Positions 1 to 9,197 are shown, numbered from the stretch's first letter. The stretch: 64,000 nucleotides of DNA from Limosilactobacillus oris (GCF_025311495.1 NZ_CP104398.1:992001-1056000), one strand, 5' to 3'. The notes: a model not told the origin generated them from the letters alone. Numbers and translations: made by a program.

Positions 1-149
1 TCAGTGATGACCTTGCGAATTTGGTCGCCGTACAGCTCCTCCACTGAGGAATCCAGGTCGATATTGATTCCGTTGTCGCCCTTGCTCAGGGTGATTTGGA
101 TATCGGATGATTCCAAAGTTCCTGCAAGTGCAGTCTTCTTAATATCCAT
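1..149 (-). CDS. citD: citrate lyase acyl carrier protein (gamma subunit), partial
   Basis: N-terminal 49 codons of citrate lyase ACP; the rest lies outside the window. It begins MDIKKTALAGTLESSD and continues with the ITLSKG and VEELYGDQI blocks usual for CitD. The family carries the phosphoribosyl-dephospho-CoA prosthetic group and shuttles acetyl/citryl thioesters between CitE and CitF in the cytoplasm. The ATG overlaps the citC stop (taATG), so citC and citD are translationally coupled. Order citM-citC-citD matches the citrate clusters of Weissella and Leuconostoc, so citE and citF are expected just off the window. Confidence 0.9.
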   Translation of the reverse strand, partial: MDIKKTALAGTLESSDIQITLSKGDNGINIDLDSSVEELYGDQIRKVIT

Positions 150-1192
150 TATTCTAAACTTCCTTCCTTAATGCGTGCTCTGAGATCAGACCAGTGATTT
201 TGAATAAATGAGAGCGTCGTTTGTGGAACGTAATCTTGCACCACCGCTAATTCATCGTTAGCAATCGCTGCTCGTACCTTCGTGGCTGAAATCACGTCCT
301 GACTAGCATTAGCAGCCCGATCCAGGATTTTGACCTCAACCTCAGGTGGTAGAACCCTAGTTAATTCTTGGTTATAAATATCAGTTGTCGGCGAGAACGG
401 CTCGCTGCCAACGTAACGCCGCGTAATGTTTAATGGCGCGGCAATTTGCTCCTTAAAAAGGGTGGCGTCCAAAGCGGCCTGAAAGTGGGCCACGTTTTGG
501 TCGTCTTTAAGGAAATAGGCCGGGAACGTGGCGTAGGAAACCATGTAGTCCCCGCCAGGAACCACCGTCACGTTGTCCAGGTCGGCGCATCCCGCTTGGA
601 CTAGCTGGTAGCGCTCCGCAGCGGTAAAGAGCGAGGCCTCCTGGCTGACCACGAAGACGTAGACGTGGTCATTTGCTTTGCTAGCCTGCTCCACCAGGTA
701 GCGGTGGCCGTTGGTAAAGGGGTTGGCGTTCATCACAATGCCCGCGATTTGGCTATCGTCCTGGTCGGCAAAGTGCGGCAAATCATGGATGTAGTCGTGG
801 ACGTCCGGGGTTCCATTCTCCATGATGGCCCCGTCGTCAACCACCGCTAGGGCGTGAAAACCAACGTAGCCGAAGCTCTGGACGTATTGAGGCTTGGTAA
901 AGACGAAGAGGTGGAAGCGGCCCATTGTTGCCGCCTCGTTGACAAGCTTGCTGACCAGCTCATTAAAGGTTTCCCCATGGCCCTTGACCTTGGAACAGAC
1001 GGCGATGTATTTCAGGACGTTGCCGGCAATCGAGCCGGTCGCCATGATCTCACCGTCCTCCTCCCAGACGAAGGTTCGCTCAACCTGCTGGGTTTCCTTT
1101 GGTGAAAACTCCGTGATTCCCGTCTTTTTTAAGAACGCCTGCCACTTGGCAAAGTTCCGCTTGATGTGAATGTTGATTTCACGAACCTGCAT
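149..1192 (-). CDS. citC: [citrate (pro-3S)-lyase] ligase
   Basis: 347 aa, normal family length. CitC acetylates the thiol of the citrate lyase ACP prosthetic group with acetate and ATP, activating the lyase. The N-terminal half is GNAT-like. The C-terminal half carries the nucleotidyltransferase signature NPFTNGHR (residues 157-164) and a late SATKVR block, as in adenylyltransferases. The start follows a GAGGAGGAG ribosome site by a few bases and lies 17 nt after the citM stop, so it is one operon with citM and citD. Confidence 0.95.
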   Translation of the reverse strand: MQVREINIHIKRNFAKWQAFLKKTGITEFSPKETQQVERTFVWEEDGEIMATGSIAGNVLKYIAVCSKVKGHGETFNELVSKLVNEAATMGRFHLFVFTKPQYVQSFGYVGFHALAVVDDGAIMENGTPDVHDYIHDLPHFADQDDSQIAGIVMNANPFTNGHRYLVEQASKANDHVYVFVVSQEASLFTAAERYQLVQAGCADLDNVTVVPGGDYMVSYATFPAYFLKDDQNVAHFQAALDATLFKEQIAAPLNITRRYVGSEPFSPTTDIYNQELTRVLPPEVEVKILDRAANASQDVISATKVRAAIANDELAVVQDYVPQTTLSFIQNHWSDLRARIKEGSLE

Positions 1193-1209
1193 GGTCGCTC
1201 CTCCTCTAG

Positions 1210-2364
1210 TTACTTCTTGCTCGTCGCGTAATCCTTGACCGCTTGGGCCACCGTATCCACAACCCCGTCATCAAAGACGCCAGGGACGAAACGGTCGGCC
1301 GTCGGTTCGGGTACTAGGCTGGCAATTCCGTGGGCAATCGCCTTCTCCAGGCCAAAGTCCACCTTGTTCAGGTCGGTTGCCAACAGGCCCTTGTAGAGCC
1401 CTGGGAAGACCAGGATATTGTTAACCTGGTTCGGGTACTGGCTCGAACCGGTTGCCATCACCTGAACCCCCGCCTCGTGGGCCACGGCCGGGTCAATTTC
1501 CGGCTTCGGGTTAGCCAAGGCAAAGATAATCGGGTTATCTGCCATCTTCTTAACCTGGTCGGCACTCAAGCCGTCGGCGTCGGACAGGCCAATAAAGACG
1601 TCCCGGTCACGAACGGCTTCGTCCAGGTCAGCATAAGCAGTTTGGTCACTGCTCTGCTTAACCAGGTCCGTCTGGTAGTGGTTGTAGTTCTTGCTATCAG
1701 CGTGAACTGGGCCATCAATGTCGACGAAGGTGATGTTCTTGATACCAGCTGCGAAGAGAAGACGGGCAGTCGCAACGCCTGAGGCCCCCACCCCGTTGAT
1801 GACGACCTTCAAGTCGGTCAGCTGCTTGCCAACTACCTTGGCAGCGTTGATTAAGCCGGCCAGAACTACGATGGCCGTCCCCTCTTGATCATCGTGGTAG
1901 ACGGGAATATTAACTTCCTTCGTCAATTTTTCCTCAATTTCAAAGCAGCGGGGGGCCGCAATGTCTTCGAGGTGGAAGCCAGCAAAGGATTCCTGCATAT
2001 TCTTCAAGGTACTAACCACTTCATCTGGGGAAACTTGCTCAACGGTCAGTGGCAAAGCATTCACTCCGGACAAGGCCTTGTATAAGAGGGCCTTTCCTTC
2101 CACGATTGGCAAACCGCCGGCCGGGCCGATGTTTCCCAGGCCGAGTACCGCGGAACCATCTGTGACCAAGGCGACCAGCTTGCCGCTCATCGTGTACTTA
2201 TCCTTTAACTCCGGGTAGCGTTCAATCAGCTTAGAAATAATCGCCACGCCCGGTGTATAAGCCTCGCCCAGTTCCTGCTTATTGTGGACCGCAAACTCCG
2301 GTGAGATAGCAAGCACACCGTGGTGTTTTGCATGAAGCGATAATACTTCTTCGTCTTTCATCAT
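1210..2364 (-). CDS. citM: CitM-type oxaloacetate decarboxylase / NAD malic enzyme
   Basis: About 384 aa, the short bacterial malic-enzyme form. Seen: an early Tyr in YTPGVA, an LVTDGSAVLGLGNIG block, the metal-binding YHDDQEGTA segment and a Rossmann VINGVGASGVA. In Weissella the homologue in this exact position (first gene of the citrate operon, divergent from citI) is a soluble oxaloacetate decarboxylase yielding pyruvate and CO2; I infer the same here, though malate oxidation cannot be excluded from sequence. A GGAGG site directly abuts the upstream-most ATG (2370), so the ATG at 2364 (6-nt spacing) is preferred; 2361 is also possible. Confidence 0.85.
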   Translation of the reverse strand: MMKDEEVLSLHAKHHGVLAISPEFAVHNKQELGEAYTPGVAIISKLIERYPELKDKYTMSGKLVALVTDGSAVLGLGNIGPAGGLPIVEGKALLYKALSGVNALPLTVEQVSPDEVVSTLKNMQESFAGFHLEDIAAPRCFEIEEKLTKEVNIPVYHDDQEGTAIVVLAGLINAAKVVGKQLTDLKVVINGVGASGVATARLLFAAGIKNITFVDIDGPVHADSKNYNHYQTDLVKQSSDQTAYADLDEAVRDRDVFIGLSDADGLSADQVKKMADNPIIFALANPKPEIDPAVAHEAGVQVMATGSSQYPNQVNNILVFPGLYKGLLATDLNKVDFGLEKAIAHGIASLVPEPTADRFVPGVFDDGVVDTVAQAVKDYATSKK

Positions 2365-2389
2365 TAACATCCTCCAATCACTAGGCCCT

Positions 2390-2418
2390 AGTTTACTATC
2401 TTTTTTAAATATTGTAAA
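2390..2418 (-). promoter_or_regulatory. promoter of citM-citC-citD
   Basis: On the minus strand a TTTACA -35 (2413-2418) and TAAACT -10 (2390-2395) are separated by 17 nt, about 20 nt before the GGAGG site. The AT-rich block next to it (2419-2460), with repeated TTTAAATATT-like words, is where CitI operators would be expected, by analogy with the Weissella citI-citM intergenic region. Confidence 0.5.
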
Positions 2419-2515
2419 TATAAGCGAATATTTTTAAATATTTAAAAAGAACCCGAGCGAAATTAAATGCTATAATCAACTGTAATAGACTTTCCACAAA
2501 GCAGGTGAAAGATTC

Positions 2516-3463
2516 ATGGACGCAGAACACAACCAGCTCCTGGCAACCTTAGCACAGGACTACTACCTCAGTAAGATGGCTATCAGTGACATCTCCAAAA
2601 AGTACCACCTCAGCCGCTACCTCATTATGAAATACCTGGATGAAGCGCTGGCCTCGGGGATCGTCAGCATCAACATCCACACGGACTACGACCGCAACGC
2701 CAAACTAGAACGCACCCTCCAGCAGCACTTCAAGATTAAAAACCTCATCGTCATCAAGGACCCGACGAATCCCCAAGACCGCGACCAGATCATCGCGACC
2801 TTTGCGGCCAACCAAGTCCAGTCACTGATTAGGGACTGTCACACGGTCGGGCTGACCTGGGGAGAGACCATCTACGCTATGCTCGACCACTTCAACAAGC
2901 AGACCGCCAGCCAGCTGACCTTTACCCAGTTTATGGGCGAAAACATGCGCTACCACTCCTCGGCAGCGTCGATGCGGATGGTCCAAAAGGCCGCGGCCAA
3001 GTACGATGTTCCCTACCAGACGATTCCCGGCCCGCTGTACATCATCAATGACCAGGCACGGACGGCCCTTTACCAGGAGCCGGCGTTCACCGCGGCGTTT
3101 ACGGCGGCCCGTCGGATGGATATTATCATTTGTGGGCTTGGCACCCGCCAGTCCATCAACAGTATTCCCGCCTGGGCGGAGAACACTGACCGGATTTTTC
3201 CCGGAGTCGACCTGGGCAAGATTGCCGGTGTCGCTTTTGGGCGGCCCTATGACCTTCACGGCCGGTTCCTGGTGTCGCCGGAAAATGACAAAACCCTTTC
3301 CATCCCCCTCGACCAAATCATGCGGGTGCCCCGACGACTTGCCATCGTCCAGCGAAAATCAAAGTTCCAAGCGGCCCGCGGTGCTTTGGAGGGGAAGCTC
3401 TTTACCGACATGATTCTGACCGAGTCAGTTGCCTTGCGGATTACCGACGCTCTCGGAATTTAG
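2516..3463 (+). CDS. citI: SorC/DeoR-family citrate regulator CitI
   Basis: 315 aa: an N-terminal helix-turn-helix (about residues 15-50, with ISDISKKYHLSRYLIMKYLDEA) followed by a SorC-type effector domain with the GLTWGET and CGLGTRQSI blocks. In Weissella paramesenteroides CitI is a citrate-sensing activator of the divergent citM operon; the same divergent arrangement is seen here, which supports the name. The start ATG sits about 8 nt after AGGTGAAAG, and a TATAAT -10 lies at 2471-2476. Confidence 0.85.
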   Translation: MDAEHNQLLATLAQDYYLSKMAISDISKKYHLSRYLIMKYLDEALASGIVSINIHTDYDRNAKLERTLQQHFKIKNLIVIKDPTNPQDRDQIIATFAANQVQSLIRDCHTVGLTWGETIYAMLDHFNKQTASQLTFTQFMGENMRYHSSAASMRMVQKAAAKYDVPYQTIPGPLYIINDQARTALYQEPAFTAAFTAARRMDIIICGLGTRQSINSIPAWAENTDRIFPGVDLGKIAGVAFGRPYDLHGRFLVSPENDKTLSIPLDQIMRVPRRLAIVQRKSKFQAARGALEGKLFTDMILTESVALRITDALGI

Positions 3464-3468
3464 GATTT

Positions 3469-3511
3469 AAAAAAGTGGCTTAGCAATTTGGTTTTGCTAA
3501 GTCACTTTTTT
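3469..3511. terminator. bidirectional terminator between citI and citT
   Basis: Long stem AAAAAGTGGCTTAGCAA paired with TTGCTAAGTCACTTTTT, with A and T runs at both ends so it can serve citI (+) and the convergent fumC-to-citT operon (-). Confidence 0.85.
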
Positions 3512-3585
3512 GATTACTAGTGAATGATTCAAAAAGGCAACTTACCAATCCAACTCTTTCAGTAGCAAACTATTCAATTAACTTA

Positions 3586-5007
3586 TTACCAGAGGCCAAT
3601 AACCTTCATCCATAGGGTACCGATAATTCCGTATACCAGGAGGTAGAAGATCCCCATGATGAAGTTCATCTTCCACCATTCGGACTGGGTAACGTAACCT
3701 GATGATGACAGCACGGAAGCTGGCCCGTTAGCGTAGTGAGTAGTAGAACTCATGAATGCAGAAGTGAAGGCCAACAGCATTGCCGCTAACATTGCAGGAG
3801 CACCGGCGGCAACCGCAACGGATACGAAGGCTGCGTACATCGCAGTAACGTGGGCAGTGGCACTAGCAAAGAAGTAGTGAGCGTAGAAGTAAACGATCAT
3901 TAAGACTGCCAGGACCCAAACCCAGCTGATGCCGTGAAGGGCAGAACCGATAGAACTAGAGAACCACTTGATGAAGCCTAATTCTGACAGTTGACCAGCC
4001 ATGTAGACCAGGACAGACAGCCAGATCAGAACGTTCCAAGCACCAGTTTCGTGCAGTAGGTCCTTTGTGTCCAGGACACCGGTAATCAGCAGCAGGGAAA
4101 TTGCCAAGAAGGCGACGAAGGTGGCTTCAATTGCTGGGATGAAACTAGTTAACATCCAGAGAACCAGGGTCAGGATGAAAATCAAGCCCATCAGCTTTTC
4201 AGAAATCTTCATCTTGCCCATCTTGTCTAATTCTTCGTTAGCCCATTCCTTCGCGTTAGGCGTTTCCTTAACCTCAGGCGGGTACATCTTGTAGATAATG
4301 TATGGAGTAGCAAGCAGACAGATAACACTTGGAACAACACCGGCAACGAACCAGCCCAACCATGTAATGTTGATGTGCAGGGTCTTTGCCAGGGCCACGA
4401 TAACCAGGTTTGGCGCCATGGCAGTCATGAACGTTGCAGAAGTAATCAGGTTACTGTGGAATTCAGAGAAGACCAGGAATGAACCAATCTTCTTCCGGGT
4501 CCCCTTCTTGGGGTCAGATCCGTAAGTTTCCGCCAGTGACTTCACGATTGGATAAACAACCCCACCGGCACGCGCCGTGTTAGATGGGATGGCTGGTGAA
4601 GTAACCAGGTCGATTCCCATGATGGAGTAAGCCAACCCTAAACTCCGGTGACCGAAGCTCCGGACGAATACCAGGGCAATCCGGCGTCCCAGGCCGGTCT
4701 TGATGAAGCCCCGGGAGAGCATAAAGGCCATTGCAATCAGCCAAGCAGATGAGTTGCTGAAGGCGGTCAGGGCCCCCTTCATTGGTGCCAGACCTACCAG
4801 CACCATCACCGTGAAACCGACTAGGGTCGTCCCGGCAATTGGCAGCGGCTGGGTGATACAGCCGACGATTGTGGCAACGAAAATGGCAAACATATGCCAA
4901 GCAGCTAATGAAACGCCATCCGGCCGAATTGGACCACAGGACCACAGGATTAAACCAATGGCGAGCGTCCAAGCCCAGGCTTTAGTTTTGAACTTTGATA
5001 ATTCCAT
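3586..5007 (-). CDS. DASS-family anion permease, probable citrate:succinate antiporter (CitT-like)
   Basis: 473 aa polytopic membrane protein of the divalent anion:sodium symporter family (SLC13/CitT/TtdT/SodiT). Seen: an N-terminal WxCGPIRPDG entry, the first substrate loop SPAIPSNTARAGG (SNT motif) and the paired TSATFMTAMAPN and SSTTHYANGP motifs. It is last in an operon with fumarase, fumarate reductase and a malate dehydrogenase, and next to the citrate lyase genes, so citrate uptake in exchange for succinate (as E. coli CitT) is the simplest role. Tartrate, malate or fumarate exchange are alternatives. RBS AAAGGGGAATTGAAAG precedes the ATG. Confidence 0.82.
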   Translation of the reverse strand: MELSKFKTKAWAWTLAIGLILWSCGPIRPDGVSLAAWHMFAIFVATIVGCITQPLPIAGTTLVGFTVMVLVGLAPMKGALTAFSNSSAWLIAMAFMLSRGFIKTGLGRRIALVFVRSFGHRSLGLAYSIMGIDLVTSPAIPSNTARAGGVVYPIVKSLAETYGSDPKKGTRKKIGSFLVFSEFHSNLITSATFMTAMAPNLVIVALAKTLHINITWLGWFVAGVVPSVICLLATPYIIYKMYPPEVKETPNAKEWANEELDKMGKMKISEKLMGLIFILTLVLWMLTSFIPAIEATFVAFLAISLLLITGVLDTKDLLHETGAWNVLIWLSVLVYMAGQLSELGFIKWFSSSIGSALHGISWVWVLAVLMIVYFYAHYFFASATAHVTAMYAAFVSVAVAAGAPAMLAAMLLAFTSAFMSSTTHYANGPASVLSSSGYVTQSEWWKMNFIMGIFYLLVYGIIGTLWMKVIGLW

Positions 5008-5049
5008 CTTTCAATTCCCCTTTAATATTAAGTCTTTCCTCTAATCAAG

Positions 5050-5985
5050 TTACAGCTCTACGCCGTCAAGAACTTCCTTCATCTTGGCAGCCGAATGAGC
5101 CATCTTCTTACTCTCTTCTTCTGAAAGGTCATGTTCGATAACCTTCACGATTCCGCTAGTGTTAATGACCGCTGGAACACCCAGGTAGAGGTCAGAAACA
5201 CCGTATTCACCATTTAAGGGTGCGGAGATTGGCAGGGTCACGTTGCGGTTTTCCAAGATAGCCTTCACGATGTAGGCCAGGCACTTAGCGACGCCGTAGA
5301 AGGTGGCACCCTTGCGTGCGATAATCTTACCGCCCCGTTCCTTCACCATTTCCTCGATTCCAGCGTAATTAGTTGCGGTGAAATTGGCAACTTCTTTAAG
5401 CGGCTGGCCGTTGACCGTAGCTTCATCAAAGGCTGCAAAGGATGTATCCCCGTGCTCGCCCATGATATGGGCGTCAATCTCGCTTACCGGCACGTTCAGT
5501 TTTTCTGCCAAAATCACGTTTAAGCGGGCACTGTCCAGTGACGTTCCCGTCCCGATGACCCGGTTCTTAGGGAACCCAGACATCCGCTGAGTCAGGGTCG
5601 TCAAAATATCAACCGGGTTGCTGGAAACCACGAAAATGCCGTGGAAACCGCTGTCGACGATTGGCTGAACAATTGTCGACAAGATTTTGGCATTCTTGTT
5701 AACCAGGTCCAACCGAGTTTCGCCCGGCTTCCGGGGTACCCCAGCGGTAATTACGGCCACGTCCGCGTCGGCAGCGTCAGCGTATTCGCCGGAACGAATA
5801 ATCGTTGGTGCCTCCAAAGGGGTAATGTCTTGCAGGTCCATGGCATCCCCGTCCGCCTTGTCACGGTTCAGGTCAACAATCACCAATTCATCAACTTCCT
5901 GCGTCGTTTGCAGTAACGAGTATGCAAATGACGAACCAACCGCACCATCACCGACTAGGAGAACCTTGTGGCGACGTTTAATCAT
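5050..5985 (-). CDS. LDH/MDH-superfamily enzyme, probably malate dehydrogenase
   Basis: 311 aa with the NAD fold (GDGAVGSSFAY, residues 12-22) and catalytic set Asp151, Arg154 and His178 (MGEHGD). By overall similarity it would be named L-lactate dehydrogenase. However, the specificity loop reads VPRKPGETR: residue 85, which is Gln in true lactate dehydrogenases (classical position 102), is Arg, the residue that selects oxaloacetate/malate. With fumarase and fumarate reductase in the same operon I infer reduction of oxaloacetate to malate with NADH. RBS GGGAGGAATTTAAT precedes the ATG. Confidence 0.82.
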   Translation of the reverse strand: MIKRRHKVLLVGDGAVGSSFAYSLLQTTQEVDELVIVDLNRDKADGDAMDLQDITPLEAPTIIRSGEYADAADADVAVITAGVPRKPGETRLDLVNKNAKILSTIVQPIVDSGFHGIFVVSSNPVDILTTLTQRMSGFPKNRVIGTGTSLDSARLNVILAEKLNVPVSEIDAHIMGEHGDTSFAAFDEATVNGQPLKEVANFTATNYAGIEEMVKERGGKIIARKGATFYGVAKCLAYIVKAILENRNVTLPISAPLNGEYGVSDLYLGVPAVINTSGIVKVIEHDLSEEESKKMAHSAAKMKEVLDGVEL

Positions 5986-6065
5986 ATTAAATTCCTCCCT
6001 GAATAAGGTTAAAATAATTGCTCATTGCCAGCGCCCAATTCGGCACTGGCTAAATAATTTGGGTC

Positions 6066-7463
6066 CTACTTTTTAAGGCTGCGTGCATACAGAGTTACTT
6101 GCTGTCCAGCCTGGCGGCCAAAGACAATCGTTTCGGCGATAGAGTTACCACCAACCCGGTTGTTACCGTGCAGGCCACCAGCAACTTCACCCGCGGCAAA
6201 GAGCCCCTGGATGACATCCCCGTTGCCATCGAGAACCTGAGTCTTCGGCGTAACGTGGATTCCACCCATCGTGTAGTGGATAGCTGGGGCAATGTGGATG
6301 GCGAAGAAGCCCGGTTTGGTGATGCCCCGGTCCATCCCGGTCGTCCGGTGGAATTCGGCGTCATCGTGGCTTTCCACAGCCTGGTTCCAGGTCGTAACCG
6401 TCTGCTTCAAGGTTGCCGGATCCATGTTCAGCTTCTCAGCCAAATCCTCAACCGTATCACCATGAACAACTAAGCCCACTTTATCGTAGAACTCAATAGC
6501 TTTAGCCCGGTCACGGATGCCCTGGTCGAAAATCAGGTAAGCACTGTGTTCCGGCAGGGCCGTGATGGCGTTGGAAACGATCTTCCGGGTATTCAGTTCG
6601 TTCACGAACCGCTGCCCGTCAGCGTTAACCAGGATCGCCCCTTCGCCCCGAACGGCTTCCCCAATCAGGTAGACGTGCGGGTTGTCCTGCTGAACGGTTG
6701 GGTGAACCTGAACCAGGTTCATCTGCATCAGTTCGGCGCCGACGTTTTCTGCCAGCTTCAGCCCGTCACCAGTTGCTCCCGGTTGGTTGGTCGTCTTGTA
6801 ATCCTTAAGGTCGGGGCGGAAGCGTTCGATGTATTCCTTAGAAGCACCGAAGCCACCGGTTGCCAGAATCACCGCCTTAGCACTGACCTGCTTCGTAAGG
6901 TCGCCGGACTTAACCTCGACCCCGTTGATCCGGCCGTCCGCGTCCTGCAAGAGCTTAATAACCTTGGTGCGGTTAAAGACCGGAATGTTTTCCTTGGCGA
7001 CTACACCGAGGAGGCTGTTGACCAGGAAGCCACCAATCGGCGCCATACTTGCCGGTCGGTGGGTCCGCTTCTTGGACATCCCCCCGGTGACGGTGATGTC
7101 ATCCAGCTTGATGTCGTGGTCAGCTAACCAGTCGATTGCCGGCGCGGTGTGGTAGACGAAGTAGCCCAGCATGTCCTTATCATTGAGCCGGCCACCATCC
7201 TTGTAGGTTTCACGGTAGAAGTCACCGACGTTGTCAATCACACCGTGGTGTAGCTGAACGTTGGTTTCGGCGGCGTTCATACCGGAAGAGGCCCGGTTGG
7301 TATTCCCACCCAGTTCCTCCTCCTTTTCCAGCACGGCCACCTTCATGCCCAGCTCGTGGGCCTGAATAGCAGCGGCCAGCCCGGTTCCACCAGAACCGAT
7401 GATGACAGCATCATAGCTGTCATCCAGCTTGCTAACTGATAATGGTTGAAACTTTTCTGCCAT
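6066..7463 (-). CDS. soluble fumarate reductase, flavoprotein
   Basis: 465 aa single-subunit FAD enzyme of the flavocytochrome c / FRDS family. FAD-binding GSGGTG at residues 23-28, a covering LGGNTNRASSGMNA block, substrate motifs (QVHPTVQ, GEAVRGEGAILVN, GQRFVNEL) and C-terminal AAGEVAGGLHGNNRVGGNS are all present. There is no haem domain, FMN-binding domain or signal peptide, so it should work in the cytoplasm and accept electrons from reduced flavin. Role inferred: fumarate to succinate, closing the reductive branch. Lies 22 nt downstream of fumC, with RBS AAAAGGAGATC. Related urocanate or acrylate reductases share this fold, but the fumarase neighbour favours fumarate. Confidence 0.88.
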   Translation of the reverse strand: MAEKFQPLSVSKLDDSYDAVIIGSGGTGLAAAIQAHELGMKVAVLEKEEELGGNTNRASSGMNAAETNVQLHHGVIDNVGDFYRETYKDGGRLNDKDMLGYFVYHTAPAIDWLADHDIKLDDITVTGGMSKKRTHRPASMAPIGGFLVNSLLGVVAKENIPVFNRTKVIKLLQDADGRINGVEVKSGDLTKQVSAKAVILATGGFGASKEYIERFRPDLKDYKTTNQPGATGDGLKLAENVGAELMQMNLVQVHPTVQQDNPHVYLIGEAVRGEGAILVNADGQRFVNELNTRKIVSNAITALPEHSAYLIFDQGIRDRAKAIEFYDKVGLVVHGDTVEDLAEKLNMDPATLKQTVTTWNQAVESHDDAEFHRTTGMDRGITKPGFFAIHIAPAIHYTMGGIHVTPKTQVLDGNGDVIQGLFAAGEVAGGLHGNNRVGGNSIAETIVFGRQAGQQVTLYARSLKK

Positions 7464-7485
7464 TATTAATTGATCTCCTTTTTAA

Positions 7486-8874
7486 TTAGTCTTCACGATC
7501 AACGTTAGTCATCTTCAGCATATCCATCCATTCGTCGTACTGTTCTTCAGTCACCTTGCCGGACTTCAGGGCTGCTTCCTTCAACGTGCTGCCAGCCTTG
7601 TCAGCGGCTTGGGCAATCTTGGCGCTGTCGTGGTAACCAATGTGTGGTGACAGTGCGGTAACCGTCATCAGCGAATTGTCAACCAGTTCGGCCATCCGCT
7701 TTTCGTTGACGGTCATGCCAGCAACACAGCGGTCAGCAAAGCCAGTGATAGTTCCGGCCAAGAGGTCCGCCGATTCCAGGAAGGCGTCGATCAGGACGGG
7801 CTTGTAAACGTTCATTTCAAAGTTACCTTGGGATGAAGCCATCGTAACCACGGTATCGTTACCGAAGACCCGAATAGCTGCCATCGTAACGGCTTCCGCC
7901 TGGGTTGGGTTAACCTTCCCTGGCATGATGGATGAGCCTGGTTCGTTAGCTGGAATGTTTAATTCATCGTAACCAGCCCGGGGACCAGAAGCCAAGAAAC
8001 GAATATCCTGAGCAATCTTGAACATGTCAGCGGCTAAAGTCTTCAAAGCACCGTGGACTACATCCAGTCCAGAGTGGTTAGCTAAGCCGTAGAACTTATT
8101 GCTCTTGGCAGTCAGCTTCAAGCCGTAAACTTCAGACAGCTTTTCAGCAATCTTTTCCGGCATCCCTTCGGCGGCATTCAAGCCAGTACCAACGGCAGTT
8201 CCACCAATTGCTAATTCGTTCAGGGTTGGTTCCAAAGTCTTGATGTAGTCCAAGTCGTGTTCCAGTGCGGAAACGTAGCCAGAAACTTCTTGACCGAACG
8301 TCAACGGCACGGCATCTTGCAGGTGGGTCCGGCCAACCTTAACCGTCTTCCAGTACTTGTCCTGTTTGATCTTCAATTCGTCAATCAGGTGTTGAACCGC
8401 TGGCTTCAGGTTGTCTAAGGCTTCCAAAGCCACCACGTTCATCGCGGTTGGGAAAGTATCGTTTGAACTCTGCCCCTTGTTGACATCATCGTTTGGTAAA
8501 ATTTCGATGTCCGGGTTGATTTCGTGAGCCTTGTGGGCCACGACTTCATTAGTGTTCATGTTGGTTTGCGTCCCAGAACCAGTCTGGTAAACCTTCAATG
8601 GGAAGTCCTTGCGCAGGTCTTCATCACTTAACGCGAGCAATTCATCGATTGCTTTCACGATTAAGTTACCCTTGTCAGCAGAAATTGCATTGGTTTCCAT
8701 GTTCGCCTGGGCCGCTGCCTTCTTAATGTTCAGTAAAGCACGAATAATTGCTAACGGCATGTACTGACCAGTTGGGAAATTATTGCGGCTCCGTTCCGTT
8801 TGCGGTCCCCATAATGCACTTGCGGGGATTTTAACTGGGCCTAAAGTATCTTCTTCTGTTCGGTAATCAGACAT
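7486..8874 (-). CDS. fumC: class II fumarate hydratase
   Basis: 462 aa from the preferred start. The class II signature GSSIMPGKVNP is present, together with the SGTQTNMNTNEV and GRTHLQDAVPL blocks of the fumarase/aspartase family; TGLNAAEGMPEK fits fumarase rather than aspartase. The enzyme interconverts malate and fumarate without an iron-sulphur cluster. A longer ORF starts at 8910, but GGAGG at 7-8 nt before the internal ATG at 8874 (MSDYRTEEDTLG) fixes the start. First gene of the fumC-frd-mdh-citT operon. Confidence 0.95.
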   Translation of the reverse strand: MSDYRTEEDTLGPVKIPASALWGPQTERSRNNFPTGQYMPLAIIRALLNIKKAAAQANMETNAISADKGNLIVKAIDELLALSDEDLRKDFPLKVYQTGSGTQTNMNTNEVVAHKAHEINPDIEILPNDDVNKGQSSNDTFPTAMNVVALEALDNLKPAVQHLIDELKIKQDKYWKTVKVGRTHLQDAVPLTFGQEVSGYVSALEHDLDYIKTLEPTLNELAIGGTAVGTGLNAAEGMPEKIAEKLSEVYGLKLTAKSNKFYGLANHSGLDVVHGALKTLAADMFKIAQDIRFLASGPRAGYDELNIPANEPGSSIMPGKVNPTQAEAVTMAAIRVFGNDTVVTMASSQGNFEMNVYKPVLIDAFLESADLLAGTITGFADRCVAGMTVNEKRMAELVDNSLMTVTALSPHIGYHDSAKIAQAADKAGSTLKEAALKSGKVTEEQYDEWMDMLKMTNVDRED

Positions 8875-8941
8875 AATAAAAACCTCCAATGGATTATCAT
8901 GCAATAACAACTTGTGAAATGTTACACATCATTACGCCATT

Positions 8942-8971
8942 ATCCTAACTCATCGCCACTGCAATAGTCAA
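8942..8971 (-). promoter_or_regulatory. candidate promoter of the fumC operon
   Basis: Minus-strand TTGACT (8966-8971) and TAGGAT (8942-8947), 18 nt apart, about 70 nt before the fumC start. Further upstream a 9-bp direct repeat CGGTGTGAT occurs at 9019-9027 and 9044-9052, 25 bp apart, which could bind an activator. Confidence 0.45.
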
Positions 8972-9074
8972 ACCTTTAACATTTTATAAATTTCACTTAT
9001 GGAATTAGGCGTCTATCCCGGTGTGATAGCCTTTTCATTTAGGCGGTGTGATTTTTTCACAAGGTTTTAAAAAC

Positions 9075-9116
9075 AAAAAATGCCCCTTAACTTCAAAAAG
9101 TTGCTGGAGCATTTTC
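9075..9116 (-). terminator. terminator of mleS
   Basis: Minus-strand stem AAAATGCTCC paired with GGGGCATTTT, extended by a weaker inner helix and followed by a T-rich tract (TTTTTTGTTTTT). It lies about 80 nt after the mleS stop. Confidence 0.8.
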
Positions 9117-9197
9117 ACAATTAAGCTCATTTTCACAAGCTAGATTAACAGTTTGCTTGCAAGTGCTTATTAAATAGCTAATCAGGTGACGGCATAT

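Noticed and set aside
6546-7127. 193-codon plus-strand frame opposite the fumarate reductase
   Set aside because: Antisense to a clearly conserved enzyme, with no RBS and no recognisable domain.
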